Positions 1 to 7,196 of a stretch of 64,000 bases of DNA are shown piece by piece. The DNA comes from JBGLNJ01 sp034434835 (GTDB lineage: Bacteria > Chloroflexota > Anaerolineae > Fen-1058): NCBI GenBank assembly GCA_034434835.1, contig DAOTXX010000186.1, positions 11,309-75,308 on the forward strand, read 5' to 3'. The notes under the pieces were generated by a model. That model was not told where the DNA came from and made no database searches. It saw nothing but the letters and a program-made list of their open reading frames with translations. The translations under genes and the position numbers were made by a program. Numbering within the stretch: position 1 is the first letter of the stretch; each line of letters begins with the position of its first letter.

Positions 1-1
1 G

Positions 2-187
2 CTCGATGTGACCTTGCCGCCCAGCGAAGGGATGCTGGCCGCGGCCCGGATTCCAGGTGCGCGGTTGATCAAGATGCCCGGCGTGGCTCACCATCCCATG
101 GACGAACGCGCGCAGGAGTTTGAGCACCTGCTGCTCAAGTTCTTGAAGGAAACGCACGCAGACCTCAAGGGTCTCGGAGACCCTTGA
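2..187 (+). CDS. alpha/beta hydrolase-like protein, C-terminal fragment
   Basis: This is the last 61 codons of a gene that begins before the window, open in one frame to TGA at 185-187. The segment reads like the end of an alpha/beta hydrolase: a strand-like stretch (ARIPGARLIKMPG), then GVAHHPMDE, where the first His is at the usual position of the catalytic triad histidine, then a terminal amphipathic helix (FEHLLLKFLKE). The final residues (DLKGLGDP) are encoded by a 33-bp palindrome that overlaps the stop codon. Substrate cannot be inferred from so short a piece, and the nucleophile elbow lies outside the window. Another fold with a similar C-terminal helix is possible. Confidence 0.55.
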   Translation, partial: LDVTLPPSEGMLAAARIPGARLIKMPGVAHHPMDERAQEFEHLLLKFLKETHADLKGLGDP

Positions 188-192
188 GGTCT
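160..192. repeat. 33-bp bi-foldable palindrome, copy 1
   Basis: A perfect inverted repeat with 15-bp arms around the loop CGG. Each arm (AGACC/TCAAG/GGTCT) is itself an inverted repeat with 5-bp ends and a 5-nt centre. The element can therefore fold as one 15-bp hairpin or as two 5-bp hairpins side by side. It covers the last codons and stop of the hydrolase gene and may act as its terminator, although no T-tract follows. Confidence 0.85.
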
Positions 193-196
193 GAGC

Positions 197-268
197 GCCC
201 CTGGCGGGAATTGAACCCACAACCTCGGCCTTAGGAGTGCCTCGCTCTATCCATTGAGCTACAGGGGC
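197..268 (-). tRNA. tRNA-Arg (anticodon CCT)
   Basis: The reverse complement folds as a 72-nt cloverleaf. It has a 7-bp acceptor stem (GCCCCTG with CAGGGGC), D-stem GCTC/GAGC, anticodon loop CTCCTAA giving anticodon CCT, a 5-nt variable loop, and T-arm GTGGG/TTCAATT/CCCGC. The anticodon stem is weak: only the three central pairs (GGC/GCC) form, with A.G oppositions at both ends. CCA is not encoded. It lies 9 nt past the hydrolase stop and opposite to it. Identity rests on the anticodon. Confidence 0.88.
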
Positions 269-305
269 ATGTTTGAATTATAACATCCTTCTATATTCCC
301 GCAAC

Positions 306-338
306 AAAAAAAGACCTCGATGCCGTGCATCGAGGTCT
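306..338 (-). terminator. intrinsic terminator of the cold-shock gene
   Basis: On the minus strand, a 12-bp perfect stem (312-323 with 327-338) has a 3-nt loop and is followed by a run of T (A-tract 306-312 on the plus strand). It starts 20 nt past the stop of the cold-shock gene. Confidence 0.9.
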
Positions 339-357
339 CCTGGGAACGCCCAAGGCG

Positions 358-591
358 TCAGGCAGTCGAGGTCACCAGTCCCGCGACATCTATAGCCTGC
401 GGGCCTTTGGGGGTGTCCTCAATCGAGAACTCGACCCGCTGTCCCTCGCTCAGGTTACGGTAACCTTCGCCGCGGATGGCCGAAAAGTGGACGAACACGT
501 CCTTCTCCCCACCGTCGGGCTGGATGAACCCATAGCCCTTGACCCGGCTGAACCAGCGCACGGTTCCTTGAACACGTTGTTGCTCTGCCAT
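358..591 (-). CDS. csp: cold-shock protein (CSD family)
   Basis: A 77-residue single cold-shock domain protein that binds single-stranded RNA and DNA as a chaperone or antiterminator in the cytoplasm. It carries RNP1-like KGYGFIQPDG and RNP2-like DVFVHFSAI, with the expected aromatic residues, and ends GPQAIDVAGL as in the family. The ATG at 591 is chosen because AAGGAGG sits 8-9 nt upstream. The open frame extends further upstream but that part is not CspA-like. It has its own promoter at 747-775 and a leader of about 150 nt containing a terminator-like hairpin (656-694), which suggests regulation in the leader as in other cold-shock mRNAs. A strong terminator follows at 306-338. Confidence 0.95.
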   Translation of the reverse strand: MAEQQRVQGTVRWFSRVKGYGFIQPDGGEKDVFVHFSAIRGEGYRNLSEGQRVEFSIEDTPKGPQAIDVAGLVTSTA

Positions 592-655
592 ACGTTGAAT
601 TCCTCCTTGCACCCCCAGAGCGTGTAGATAGAGTTTTCGCAAGTTGCGCGAGGCC

Positions 656-694
656 AACAAAAAACCGCCACTGCCGGGGGTCAAGGCGTGGCGG
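656..694 (-). terminator. terminator-like hairpin in the csp leader
   Basis: On the minus strand, CCGCCAC (688-694 as plus GTGGCGG) pairs with GTGGCGG (665-671), and TTTTTTGTT follows. It lies downstream of the csp promoter and upstream of its ribosome-binding site. If transcribed from that promoter it would be an attenuator rather than a gene-end terminator. It could instead be a second terminator for the upstream CxxC gene. Confidence 0.6.
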
Positions 695-746
695 TCGTTG
701 GTTACAACATGGGAAAAACGTCGTGCCATTCAAGATTTCGGCACCA

Positions 747-775
747 AAGATACCACACATCACAGCGCCTGTCAA
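747..775 (-). promoter_or_regulatory. sigma70-type promoter for csp
   Basis: Minus strand: TTGACA (770-775), 17-nt spacer, TATCTT (747-752). The start would fall near 740, leaving a leader of about 150 nt before the csp ATG. It sits just past the terminator of the preceding gene. Confidence 0.6.
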
Positions 776-784
776 ATTAACGAA

Positions 785-819
785 CCGACCCGAAAGATTC
801 TGGGAACCTTTCGGGTCGG
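785..819 (-). terminator. hairpin after the CxxC gene
   Basis: A 12-bp perfect stem (785-796 with 808-819) with an 11-nt loop begins 6 nt past the stop of the gene at 826-1173. No clear T-run follows, so it may be a weak terminator or mRNA-stabilising hairpin. Confidence 0.6.
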
Positions 820-825
820 GAAAGC

Positions 826-1173
826 TCAGGCTGCTTTTCTGCGCTGTCGGCGATGGACTCCCAAGTACTCGTCCACCTCTTCTTGCGCTTTTTGATATAG
901 CTTGAGCAGCTCACGGTCACTGCCTTTGAAGCGGCGGACACTTTGCATCGCGCACAGCGCGCAGCCGCGCATCGCCTTGAAGCTGTCAGTCGTGCAGTTC
1001 ATGCAACCGTCCAGCCGGATCATCATCAGCGAAAAGGCCAGGCTATCCGGGTGATCTTCCGGCAGCCTGGCGATGCGCTCGACCAGCTTGCGCCACTCGG
1101 CTCCCCGCAGCTCTTTGAGTTTAGGGATCACATACGCCGGGAACAGCAATTCGTTATCTGCGTACATTCTCAA
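826..1173 (-). CDS. small CxxC-CxxC protein of unknown function
   Basis: A 115-residue protein I do not recognise. It has two cysteine pairs, CMNC (57-60) and CALC (71-74), ten residues apart, which fits a zinc ribbon or other metal site. A basic, charged helix follows (RRFKGSDRELLKLYQKAQEEVDEYL) with a basic tail. There is no signal peptide or membrane segment. The start is uncertain: the TTG at 1173 has a GGCGG 8 nt upstream, while the ATG at 1167 is two codons inside with poorer spacing. A near-consensus promoter lies at 1220-1248 and a hairpin follows the stop, so it is probably a single-gene unit. A DNA- or RNA-binding role is possible but unproven. Confidence 0.8.
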   Translation of the reverse strand: MRMYADNELLFPAYVIPKLKELRGAEWRKLVERIARLPEDHPDSLAFSLMMIRLDGCMNCTTDSFKAMRGCALCAMQSVRRFKGSDRELLKLYQKAQEEVDEYLGVHRRQRRKAA

Positions 1174-1219
1174 TTTTTCTACCGCCTATCCATTAAAATC
1201 GCTTACCAAGCTGCGAGAA

Positions 1220-1248
1220 ATTATAGTCTCCGGGTGGGGGTTCGTCAA
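1220..1248 (-). promoter_or_regulatory. sigma70-type promoter for the CxxC gene
   Basis: Minus strand: TTGACG (1243-1248), 17-nt spacer, TATAAT (1220-1225). The -10 is perfect. The leader to the start codon is about 40 nt. A TGTGAC/GTCACA dyad lies just upstream. Confidence 0.75.
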
Positions 1249-1256
1249 GGGTAAAA

Positions 1257-1274
1257 TGTGACAGGCCCGTCACA
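1257..1274. promoter_or_regulatory. TGTGAC-N6-GTCACA dyad, possible operator
   Basis: A perfect 6+6 bp dyad centred about 52 bp upstream of the expected start of the CxxC gene, a typical activator position. It resembles CRP/FNR-type half-sites, but the spacing (TGTGA-N8-TCACA) is two bases longer than the classical CRP site. The regulator is unknown. Confidence 0.35.
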
Positions 1275-1347
1275 TAATCTCGGCGCGTTTTCACTATGTC
1301 AAGCAGAAGCTCCCCGATCCGCACATCCAGATGCAACACTCGTGGGA

Positions 1348-1380
1348 AGAAACCCGTTTTCTTCGAGAAAACGGGTTTCT
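1348..1380. repeat. 33-bp bi-foldable palindrome, copy 2
   Basis: Arms of 15 bp (AGAAA/CCCGT/TTTCT and its reverse complement) around the loop TCG. Each arm has self-complementary 5-nt ends. Nearly identical copies occur at 4646-4678 and 22098-22130. Confidence 0.9.
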
Positions 1381-1399
1381 CTCCATTGTTCGAGAAAAA

Positions 1400-1428
1400 G
1401 CCCGCCGACCTCATTGAGATCGGCGGGC
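1400..1428. repeat. GCCCGCCGA/TCGGCGGGC hairpin
   Basis: A 9-bp perfect stem with an 11-nt loop, with GAGAAAAAG on the plus-strand 5' side, so on the minus strand it looks like a terminator followed by CTTTTTCTC. No minus-strand gene runs into it. The same 9-bp arms recur around 21895-21919. Confidence 0.7.
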
Positions 1429-1813
1429 CAGAGTCACCGAAATGCAAAGCGCGGGGTTTCCCCGCCTATGCTGGCGACAGATATTGATTCCGCTCCATTC
1501 TGTGCATCCGAATTCGGCCTCGTGGCCGCCAAGCGCAAGGCCTGCCCCTACCACAGTCTTTTTCTGAACATCTACAGCAGGGCGGTGGGCGACCGCTGCC
1601 CCAATCAGAACTCGACCTGCCATGCTTGTTGTCAATGGCCGCCAAGACAGGGACGACAAAAAGGCCGTGGTCGGTTTGCGCTTGCGCGTGTCCGGCAGTA
1701 CAATCCCCGCAGAGATATACTGACCGCACACTCAAATCGCCATTTTCGCCCCAGAGGCAAAGGGCACTGAGCATTTGGACCACAAGACCAGGCGATTATC
1801 AACGGAGGTCAAC

Positions 1814-3403
1814 ATGAGCCATTGGCGTTTTCTCGGATTGTGCATCCTGATCGGATGGCTGACGGCGTGCAGCCGGCTGAGCGCGACGCCCGGCCCCACG
1901 GCGACCGTCGCGCCCACCTCGCCTCCCCTGCCGACTCCAACCGCGACGGCGATCTCCCCAGTCCCCTTGTGGTTGCGCGACTCGGTCCTCTATGAGATTT
2001 TCCCGCGCAGCTTTTTCGACTATAGCGGCGACGGCGTGGGCGACCTGCGGGGCATCGAGGCCAAATTGGACTATATTCAGGCGCTCGGTGCCAACACGCT
2101 CTGGCTGATGTCCGTCTTTTCGTCCACAGACTCGATCGGCTTGGAGGTGGTGGACCTATCTACGGTCTCGCCTGCTTTGGGCACGCAGGAGGATTTGAAG
2201 GGACTGATCGCCCAGGCGCACAACCGCAAGATGCGCGTGATCATCGATTTGAACGTCGTTTACACATCCCGCGAGTCTCCACCGTTCAAGGACGCTTACG
2301 GCAAACCTGATTCCCCGTACAGCGATTGGTATCAGTGGACGAACACCGCCCACACGGCCGCCAAGTCCTACACCAACCTTCGCACCAAGCCGCTGCTCAA
2401 TCATGCCAGCCCGACGGTCCAGGCGCATCTTTTCCAGGTGGCGCGAGATTGGCTGGGCATGGGCGTAGATGGCTTTCGGTTGAACGACGTGACCAGTGTC
2501 CCGCACGAGTTTTGGAAGCCGTTCCACAAGGCGATCAAAGAAGCCAATCCCGACGCTGTGCTGATCGGCGAAGTGGGAGAGCGAGATCCGCAAAAGCTCG
2601 CGCCGTATTTCCAGGACGAGTTCGATGCTCTGTTCGACGTGCCGATGTATTACGCCCTGGCAGGCAGTCCTGAACGCAGCGGGGTTGGTCTGATCAATGG
2701 ACGTGGCTCGCTCAACGATGTAGAAGCCGCGCTGAGGGCGACTGACCTCTTTAGCCCGACGGCGCAGCCCGTTTGCTACATCGGCACTCACAACACCAAT
2801 CGCATCGCCAGCCTGGTGGGACAGAACCTGGCGCGCGAAAAGGTAGCTGCCGTGCTCCTCCTTACCTTGCCCGGCACGCCACTGATCTACTATGGCGACG
2901 AGATCGGAATGCCGGGCTATCTTGGCATGGGGCCATCCGGCGACGAATACCGCCGCGCGCCGATGGACTGGTTCAAATCCGGCAAAGGGACGGGGATGAC
3001 GACGTGGTTCAAAGATGCAGCCCGGGTAAACAAACCGAATGACGGCATCTCGGTGGAAGAACAGCGGGACGTGAAAAACTCGCTCTGGAGCCTGTATCAA
3101 CTGTTGGTCACGGAACGTATGAAGCATGCGGCGCTGCGCCTTGACAACTACCAGACCATTGCTAGCCCCTGCCGCTCATGTTACGCCTATCTGCGCTGGG
3201 ACGCAAACGATCTCTACCTGATCGCGCTCAACCTGTCCGACCAGACTCAGAGCCTGACGCTCGATCTCTCCAAGACCCCATGGAAGGTGACACGCCCCGG
3301 CCAGGATTTGTTTCAGGGCGGCAGCATCAATCTGCCATCGGATGGACGGTACACGCTCACGCTGGATGCGTGGGGCGCGCGGGTGGTTCGATGGGGCAAA
3401 TAG
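1814..3403 (+). CDS. GH13 alpha-amylase-like lipoprotein, probably catalytically dead
   Basis: A 529-residue secreted protein. The start ATG follows GGAGG by 5 nt. An N-terminal lipoprotein signal ends in LTAC (Cys19), followed by a Pro/Thr linker and an alpha-amylase barrel (LYEIFPRSF, GDGVGDLRGI, a YYGDEIGM-type loop) and a C-terminal beta domain. The GH13 catalytic motifs are altered. The nucleophile motif reads DGFRLN, with Asn224 where Asp is required. The third acid motif reads THNTNR, with Asn327 for Asp. Motif I has VY in place of NH (149-150). Only the acid/base Glu253 in GEV remains. It may therefore be a carbohydrate-binding or regulatory pseudoenzyme at the membrane surface. lysA follows 8 nt later and may be co-transcribed. 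Confidence 0.85.
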   Translation: MSHWRFLGLCILIGWLTACSRLSATPGPTATVAPTSPPLPTPTATAISPVPLWLRDSVLYEIFPRSFFDYSGDGVGDLRGIEAKLDYIQALGANTLWLMSVFSSTDSIGLEVVDLSTVSPALGTQEDLKGLIAQAHNRKMRVIIDLNVVYTSRESPPFKDAYGKPDSPYSDWYQWTNTAHTAAKSYTNLRTKPLLNHASPTVQAHLFQVARDWLGMGVDGFRLNDVTSVPHEFWKPFHKAIKEANPDAVLIGEVGERDPQKLAPYFQDEFDALFDVPMYYALAGSPERSGVGLINGRGSLNDVEAALRATDLFSPTAQPVCYIGTHNTNRIASLVGQNLAREKVAAVLLLTLPGTPLIYYGDEIGMPGYLGMGPSGDEYRRAPMDWFKSGKGTGMTTWFKDAARVNKPNDGISVEEQRDVKNSLWSLYQLLVTERMKHAALRLDNYQTIASPCRSCYAYLRWDANDLYLIALNLSDQTQSLTLDLSKTPWKVTRPGQDLFQGGSINLPSDGRYTLTLDAWGARVVRWGK

Positions 3404-3411
3404 CAAGCGTC

Positions 3412-4641
3412 ATGGCTTTTGAATATCGTGATGGAGAATTGATGTGCGAGGGCGTGCGGCTGAGCGAGATCGCGCGGCAGGTCGGCACGCCGGTCTATGT
3501 CTATAGTCGAGCGCGCATCGTCGCCAATTATCGGCGCATCGCCAGCGCGTTTGCGCCGTTGAACGCGACGGTGCATTACGCGGTCAAGGCCAACGCGAAC
3601 CTGACGGTCCTGCGGCTCTTGCGCGATCTGGGCGCAGGCTTTGACGTGGTCTCGGGCGGCGAGTTGTTTCGCGCGCTCCAGGCAGGCGCGGACCCGGCGC
3701 AGGTAGTCTTTGCAGGCGCGGGCAAGACTGACGCCGAGCTGGCTTTTGCGCTGGATCGTCACGTCGGGCAAATCAACGCCGAGTCGGCGGACGAGCTTGG
3801 CGTGCTGGACCGGCTGGCCGGCGAACGCGGGGTGAAGCAGCGCGTCGCATTGCGGCTCAACCCAGGCGTTGACCCGCACACTCACAAACATATCAGCACG
3901 GGGCACAAGGGCAGCAAGTTTGGCATCGAGATGGACGAGGCCGAAGCGTTGTTGGCGGTGGCAGACCGATTTCCGAATCTGGACATGGTTGCGCTACACA
4001 TTCACATCGGCTCGCAGATCCCTGACCCCGGCCCGCTGATCCAAGCGCTCGACCAGGTGCTGCCGCTGGCCGAACGCTTCCCGGCGATCCGCGCGCTCGA
4101 TCTCGGCGGGGGATTCCCTGTGGCCTATCGGGAAGGCGAGGCCGCCACGCCGCCTGAGGAATTTGCGCAGGCAGTGCGGGCGCGTCTGGGAGACCGGCGA
4201 TGGGAGATGACGATTGAGCCGGGACGCTTTATCGTGGCCGATGCGGGCGCGCTCATCGCACAGGTACAGACGACCAAGCGCTCGTACGGCCGACGCATCA
4301 TCACCACTGATGCGGGCATGACGGACCTCATTCGCCCGGCATTGTACGAGGCCTATCATCCGATCGTGCCGGTCGTTCAAGCTCAGGCGTCACCCGAACC
4401 GGCGGATGTGGCCGGGCCGGTGTGCGAGTCGGCAGACTTGATCGGTTACGCGCGCGCGTTGCCGGAGATGAAGCGAGGCGATCTGCTGGCTGTGCTCCTG
4501 GCGGGCGCGTATGGCGCGGTCATGTCGTCCAACTACAACAGCCGCCCGCGCGCCCCCGAAGTGTGGGTGGAGGGGAACACGTTTCGCGTGATCCGCCGAC
4601 GCGAGACGTGGCAAGACCTGACAAGTGCCGAGTTGCTCTGA
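3412..4641 (+). CDS. lysA: diaminopimelate decarboxylase
   Basis: A 409-residue PLP enzyme that decarboxylates meso-diaminopimelate to L-lysine, the last step of lysine synthesis. The family signatures are present: MAFEYRDGELMCEGV at the N-terminus, PLP lysine in HYAVKANAN, SGGE, the HIGSQ motif, glycine-rich LDLGGGF and EPGR phosphate-binding segments, and the substrate/PLP CESAD and GAYG motifs near the end. The start at 3412 is chosen from the typical N-terminus; an in-frame ATG at 3391 would overlap the upstream stop. The ribosome-binding site is weak, so translation may be coupled to the preceding lipoprotein gene. A palindromic element separates it from convergent recJ. Confidence 0.95.
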   Translation: MAFEYRDGELMCEGVRLSEIARQVGTPVYVYSRARIVANYRRIASAFAPLNATVHYAVKANANLTVLRLLRDLGAGFDVVSGGELFRALQAGADPAQVVFAGAGKTDAELAFALDRHVGQINAESADELGVLDRLAGERGVKQRVALRLNPGVDPHTHKHISTGHKGSKFGIEMDEAEALLAVADRFPNLDMVALHIHIGSQIPDPGPLIQALDQVLPLAERFPAIRALDLGGGFPVAYREGEAATPPEEFAQAVRARLGDRRWEMTIEPGRFIVADAGALIAQVQTTKRSYGRRIITTDAGMTDLIRPALYEAYHPIVPVVQAQASPEPADVAGPVCESADLIGYARALPEMKRGDLLAVLLAGAYGAVMSSNYNSRPRAPEVWVEGNTFRVIRRRETWQDLTSAELL

Positions 4642-4645
4642 TGTC

Positions 4646-4678
4646 AGAAACCCGTTTTCTCTGAGAAAACAGGTTCCC
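4646..4678. repeat. 33-bp bi-foldable palindrome, degenerate copy 3
   Basis: The left arm is identical to copy 2 (AGAAA/CCCGT/TTTCT), loop CTG, with a right arm carrying a few mismatches. It fills the gap between the convergent stops of lysA and recJ, where it may act as a two-way terminator. Confidence 0.8.
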
Positions 4679-4683
4679 CCCTG

Positions 4684-6972
4684 CTACGAGATGCCGACCA
4701 ACTGCCGGGCGTCCGCGCGACGAAAATAGGCGCGGTAGGCTGCCGTCTCGGAAAGCAGCACGCGCAGCTCGGTCTCCAGGTCGGGCGCGACCTGCTTTTC
4801 ACCTGTGCCCCATGCGATCGTCAAATCATCTCCATTCCATTGCTCGATCACAATCTGCCCGCGCGCTTCCAGCCACTCGATGCCTTTGCGGACGGTCGCC
4901 AATCGCTGGCCGCACGCCGCCGCCAGCGCGGGCAAATACACCTGACCCTGCCTCTGACGCAAGTCATGTTTGAGCAGCCCGGCCAGCCACCGCAGAAATG
5001 GCTCGATGCGATCCGTCACATTGATCATGCCGCACAACGCAACCGCGCGCGGCGAAACCTGCGCCAACGCGGCCTCGAGTTCGCGCGGGCCGGGCGGCGC
5101 GCTCCAGATGACCAGCGTTTCCGCCTGGACCAGCGCATGCCGACCGTTGCCTCTCACCCCTTCTACTGCCTCCCCCTCGACCCAGACTTGTGCTCCGCCC
5201 CGAGCGACGAGCGCGGCTACACGCTGCCCGACATCAGCGACGCTTCGCCAGTCCATGATCTCGATCGCAGGCGCGGCCGGCGCGACCTCGACTGCGGGCA
5301 TCTCGATCAGGTGCGCGTCCATCCATTCGATCTCCAGGCCAGGCCGCCCCACATAATCTGTGCTCTTGATGACGCACGCCAGGTCGAACGGGCCGGGCGG
5401 CGGCTCCTGCTCGGCGCCGCGCCACCAGATGATCTCGCGCGTCGTTCCCGATTCGTCCCGCACGGTCACCTTGCGATGCTCGCCGTTGCGCCCAAAGGTG
5501 CGCTGGAAGGCTACGGCGAGGTGGCGGCACGCCAGATGCACCGGCGGATTGCCCTGGCCGAACGGCGCCAACCGCTCCAACTCTTGCGCCAGCTCAAGCG
5601 TCAATTCATTCAAATGGACGCAGGCATCAATGCGAGTGCCCGTTGGGGCGACCATCCTATCCCACACCGCTTCCACCGCTCGCCCGAGAGCACGCCGAAA
5701 CGCCGGGATGTTTTCTGGCGCGATGGCGATGCCGGCCGCGCCCGGATGCCCGCCGAACCCGACCAGCCAGCGGCTCACGTTCGGATCGCGGAGCGCCGCG
5801 GCAATGTCACAGCCGGGCACCGAGCGCACCGAACCGCGTCCTACCTGCCCCGACGGCGTGACGATGAGGACGACCGGACGCGCGTACTGCTCAGCCAATC
5901 GCCCGGCGACCGGGCCGATCACTCCACTGTGCCAATGGGGATGGTCCAAGACCAGAACGTTGCTATCGAGCAGCGCAGGATCGCGCGCGATCTGCTCTTG
6001 CACGGCAGCATAGATTTGACTGCTGAGCAACTGTCGCCTGGCGTTCAGCCCTTCGAGCTGCGCGGCCAGGATGCGCGCGCGGCCCCGGTCACGGGTGGTG
6101 AATAGCTCAATGGCCTGGTTGGCATCGCCCAGTCGCCCCAGCGCGTTGAGGCGCGGCCCCAGTCCAAAGCCAATGTGCTCGGCGGAAAGACGAGTCGGGT
6201 CCATGCGCGCCATCTCGAACATGGCCTGCAAACCGACCCGCTCTGTTCGACGCAGCCGCTCCAGCCCGCGCTGCAAAAGATAGCGTGTCTCGCCGGTCTG
6301 TTCGGCCACGTCAGCCACGATGCCCAGAGCGACGAGATCGAGATAGCGCTCTGGCGCACTGTCCAGTAACTCGACGAGCTTGTAGGCCACGCCGACGCCG
6401 GGCAATTCCCGCAGCGGATGTCCTTCGGGCAGTCGTTTGGGATTGACGAGCGCATCCGCCGGGGGCAATTCGTCGGGCAGATCGTGATGATCGGTCACCA
6501 GGACCGTCACGCCGCGCTGCCTGGCCCAGGCGATCGCCTGGTGCGCGCCGATGCCGGTGTCGCACGTCAACAGCACCCGAGCATCTTGTGCGAGCACGCG
6601 CTCAAGCGATTCGATGCGGATGCCGTGCGATTCGGTCAGGCGCTGGGGGATGTAATAGATCACGTCCGCGCCTTGCGCGCGCAGTGCCGAGACGAGAATC
6701 GTCGTCGCTGTCTGGCCGTCCACATCAAAGTCGCCCCACACGACGATGCGCTCGTGACGGGCAATGGCCTCGGTGAGCCTCTGAGCCGCCTGGGCCAGGT
6801 CGGGTAGCTCTTCAGGGTGCGAGGGTGTGAAACGATCCGGATCGAGGAATGGCAGCGCCGCCTGCGGTGTGGTGAGACCTCGCCGCGTCAGGATGTCGGC
6901 GACGAGCGGATGTCCGCCAATGGCCTCGCGCAGTTCGCGGCTGACGAGGACGGGTACAGGTTCAATCCACAT
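4684..6972 (-). CDS. recJ: single-stranded-DNA exonuclease RecJ with C-terminal extension
   Basis: A 762-residue DHH-family 5'-3' exonuclease for recombination and mismatch or base-excision repair. It shows DFDVDG (about 81-86), CDTG (about 137-140), TDHHD (about 160-164), conserved NPKR, and the DHHA1-type FGGHPGAAG motif. An OB-like domain follows. The last ~200 residues extend beyond a minimal RecJ core and include a segment resembling a winged helix (CGQRLATVRKGIEWLEARGQI). The ATG at 6972 is used; a TTG two codons upstream is also possible, and neither has a good ribosome-binding site. Convergent with lysA. Confidence 0.95.
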   Translation of the reverse strand: MWIEPVPVLVSRELREAIGGHPLVADILTRRGLTTPQAALPFLDPDRFTPSHPEELPDLAQAAQRLTEAIARHERIVVWGDFDVDGQTATTILVSALRAQGADVIYYIPQRLTESHGIRIESLERVLAQDARVLLTCDTGIGAHQAIAWARQRGVTVLVTDHHDLPDELPPADALVNPKRLPEGHPLRELPGVGVAYKLVELLDSAPERYLDLVALGIVADVAEQTGETRYLLQRGLERLRRTERVGLQAMFEMARMDPTRLSAEHIGFGLGPRLNALGRLGDANQAIELFTTRDRGRARILAAQLEGLNARRQLLSSQIYAAVQEQIARDPALLDSNVLVLDHPHWHSGVIGPVAGRLAEQYARPVVLIVTPSGQVGRGSVRSVPGCDIAAALRDPNVSRWLVGFGGHPGAAGIAIAPENIPAFRRALGRAVEAVWDRMVAPTGTRIDACVHLNELTLELAQELERLAPFGQGNPPVHLACRHLAVAFQRTFGRNGEHRKVTVRDESGTTREIIWWRGAEQEPPPGPFDLACVIKSTDYVGRPGLEIEWMDAHLIEMPAVEVAPAAPAIEIMDWRSVADVGQRVAALVARGGAQVWVEGEAVEGVRGNGRHALVQAETLVIWSAPPGPRELEAALAQVSPRAVALCGMINVTDRIEPFLRWLAGLLKHDLRQRQGQVYLPALAAACGQRLATVRKGIEWLEARGQIVIEQWNGDDLTIAWGTGEKQVAPDLETELRVLLSETAAYRAYFRRADARQLVGIS

Positions 6973-7145
6973 GGTCAATGATCAGCAGAGGCTGGCGACG
7001 CTCCGCATTCCCCTGCAGTCAGATGACTTTTCGGGATCAAACAAGGGGCGTTCGCCAGCCGTGTGATTCGCATTTGTGCGTGTCTACTACTATTTCGTTC
7101 GCAACTTGATTATACACCCAAGCTCATTGGTAGAGGCTGTATGCG

Positions 7146-7180
7146 CCTGCCCTGGGCGACCGTAAGGGTTACCCCTACCC
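7146..7180. repeat. GTAGGGG/CGCCC dispersed repeat fragment
   Basis: The segment GGGCGACCGTAAGGG followed by TTACCCCTAC is a variant of the GGGCGACC...CCCCTAC palindromic repeat also seen at 35740-35775 and, more distantly, at 62079-62102. It lies just past the stop of the fatty-acid-hydroxylase gene. Confidence 0.55.
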
Positions 7181-7196
7181 CAACACATTACCAAGA

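Larger units (their letters stand above)
1275..1813. other. non-coding stretch with two dispersed palindromes
   Basis: I find no convincing gene here. It contains a 33-bp palindrome at 1348-1380 and a GCCCGCCGA hairpin at 1400-1428, then GC-rich sequence with fragments resembling the dispersed GCCTGCCCCTAC-type repeats. The frames open here have no ribosome-binding site or recognisable composition, and one is partly translated repeat. Confidence 0.6.

Noticed and set aside
1257..1274. A classical CRP site
   Set aside because: The half-site spacing is 8 instead of 6 bases, so it is listed only as a possible operator.
1193..1447. An 84-residue minus-strand frame
   Set aside because: Much of it is translation of the two palindromes and of the promoter region of the CxxC gene.
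1258..1770. A 170-residue plus-strand frame
   Set aside because: No ribosome-binding site, irregular composition, and it contains dispersed repeats.
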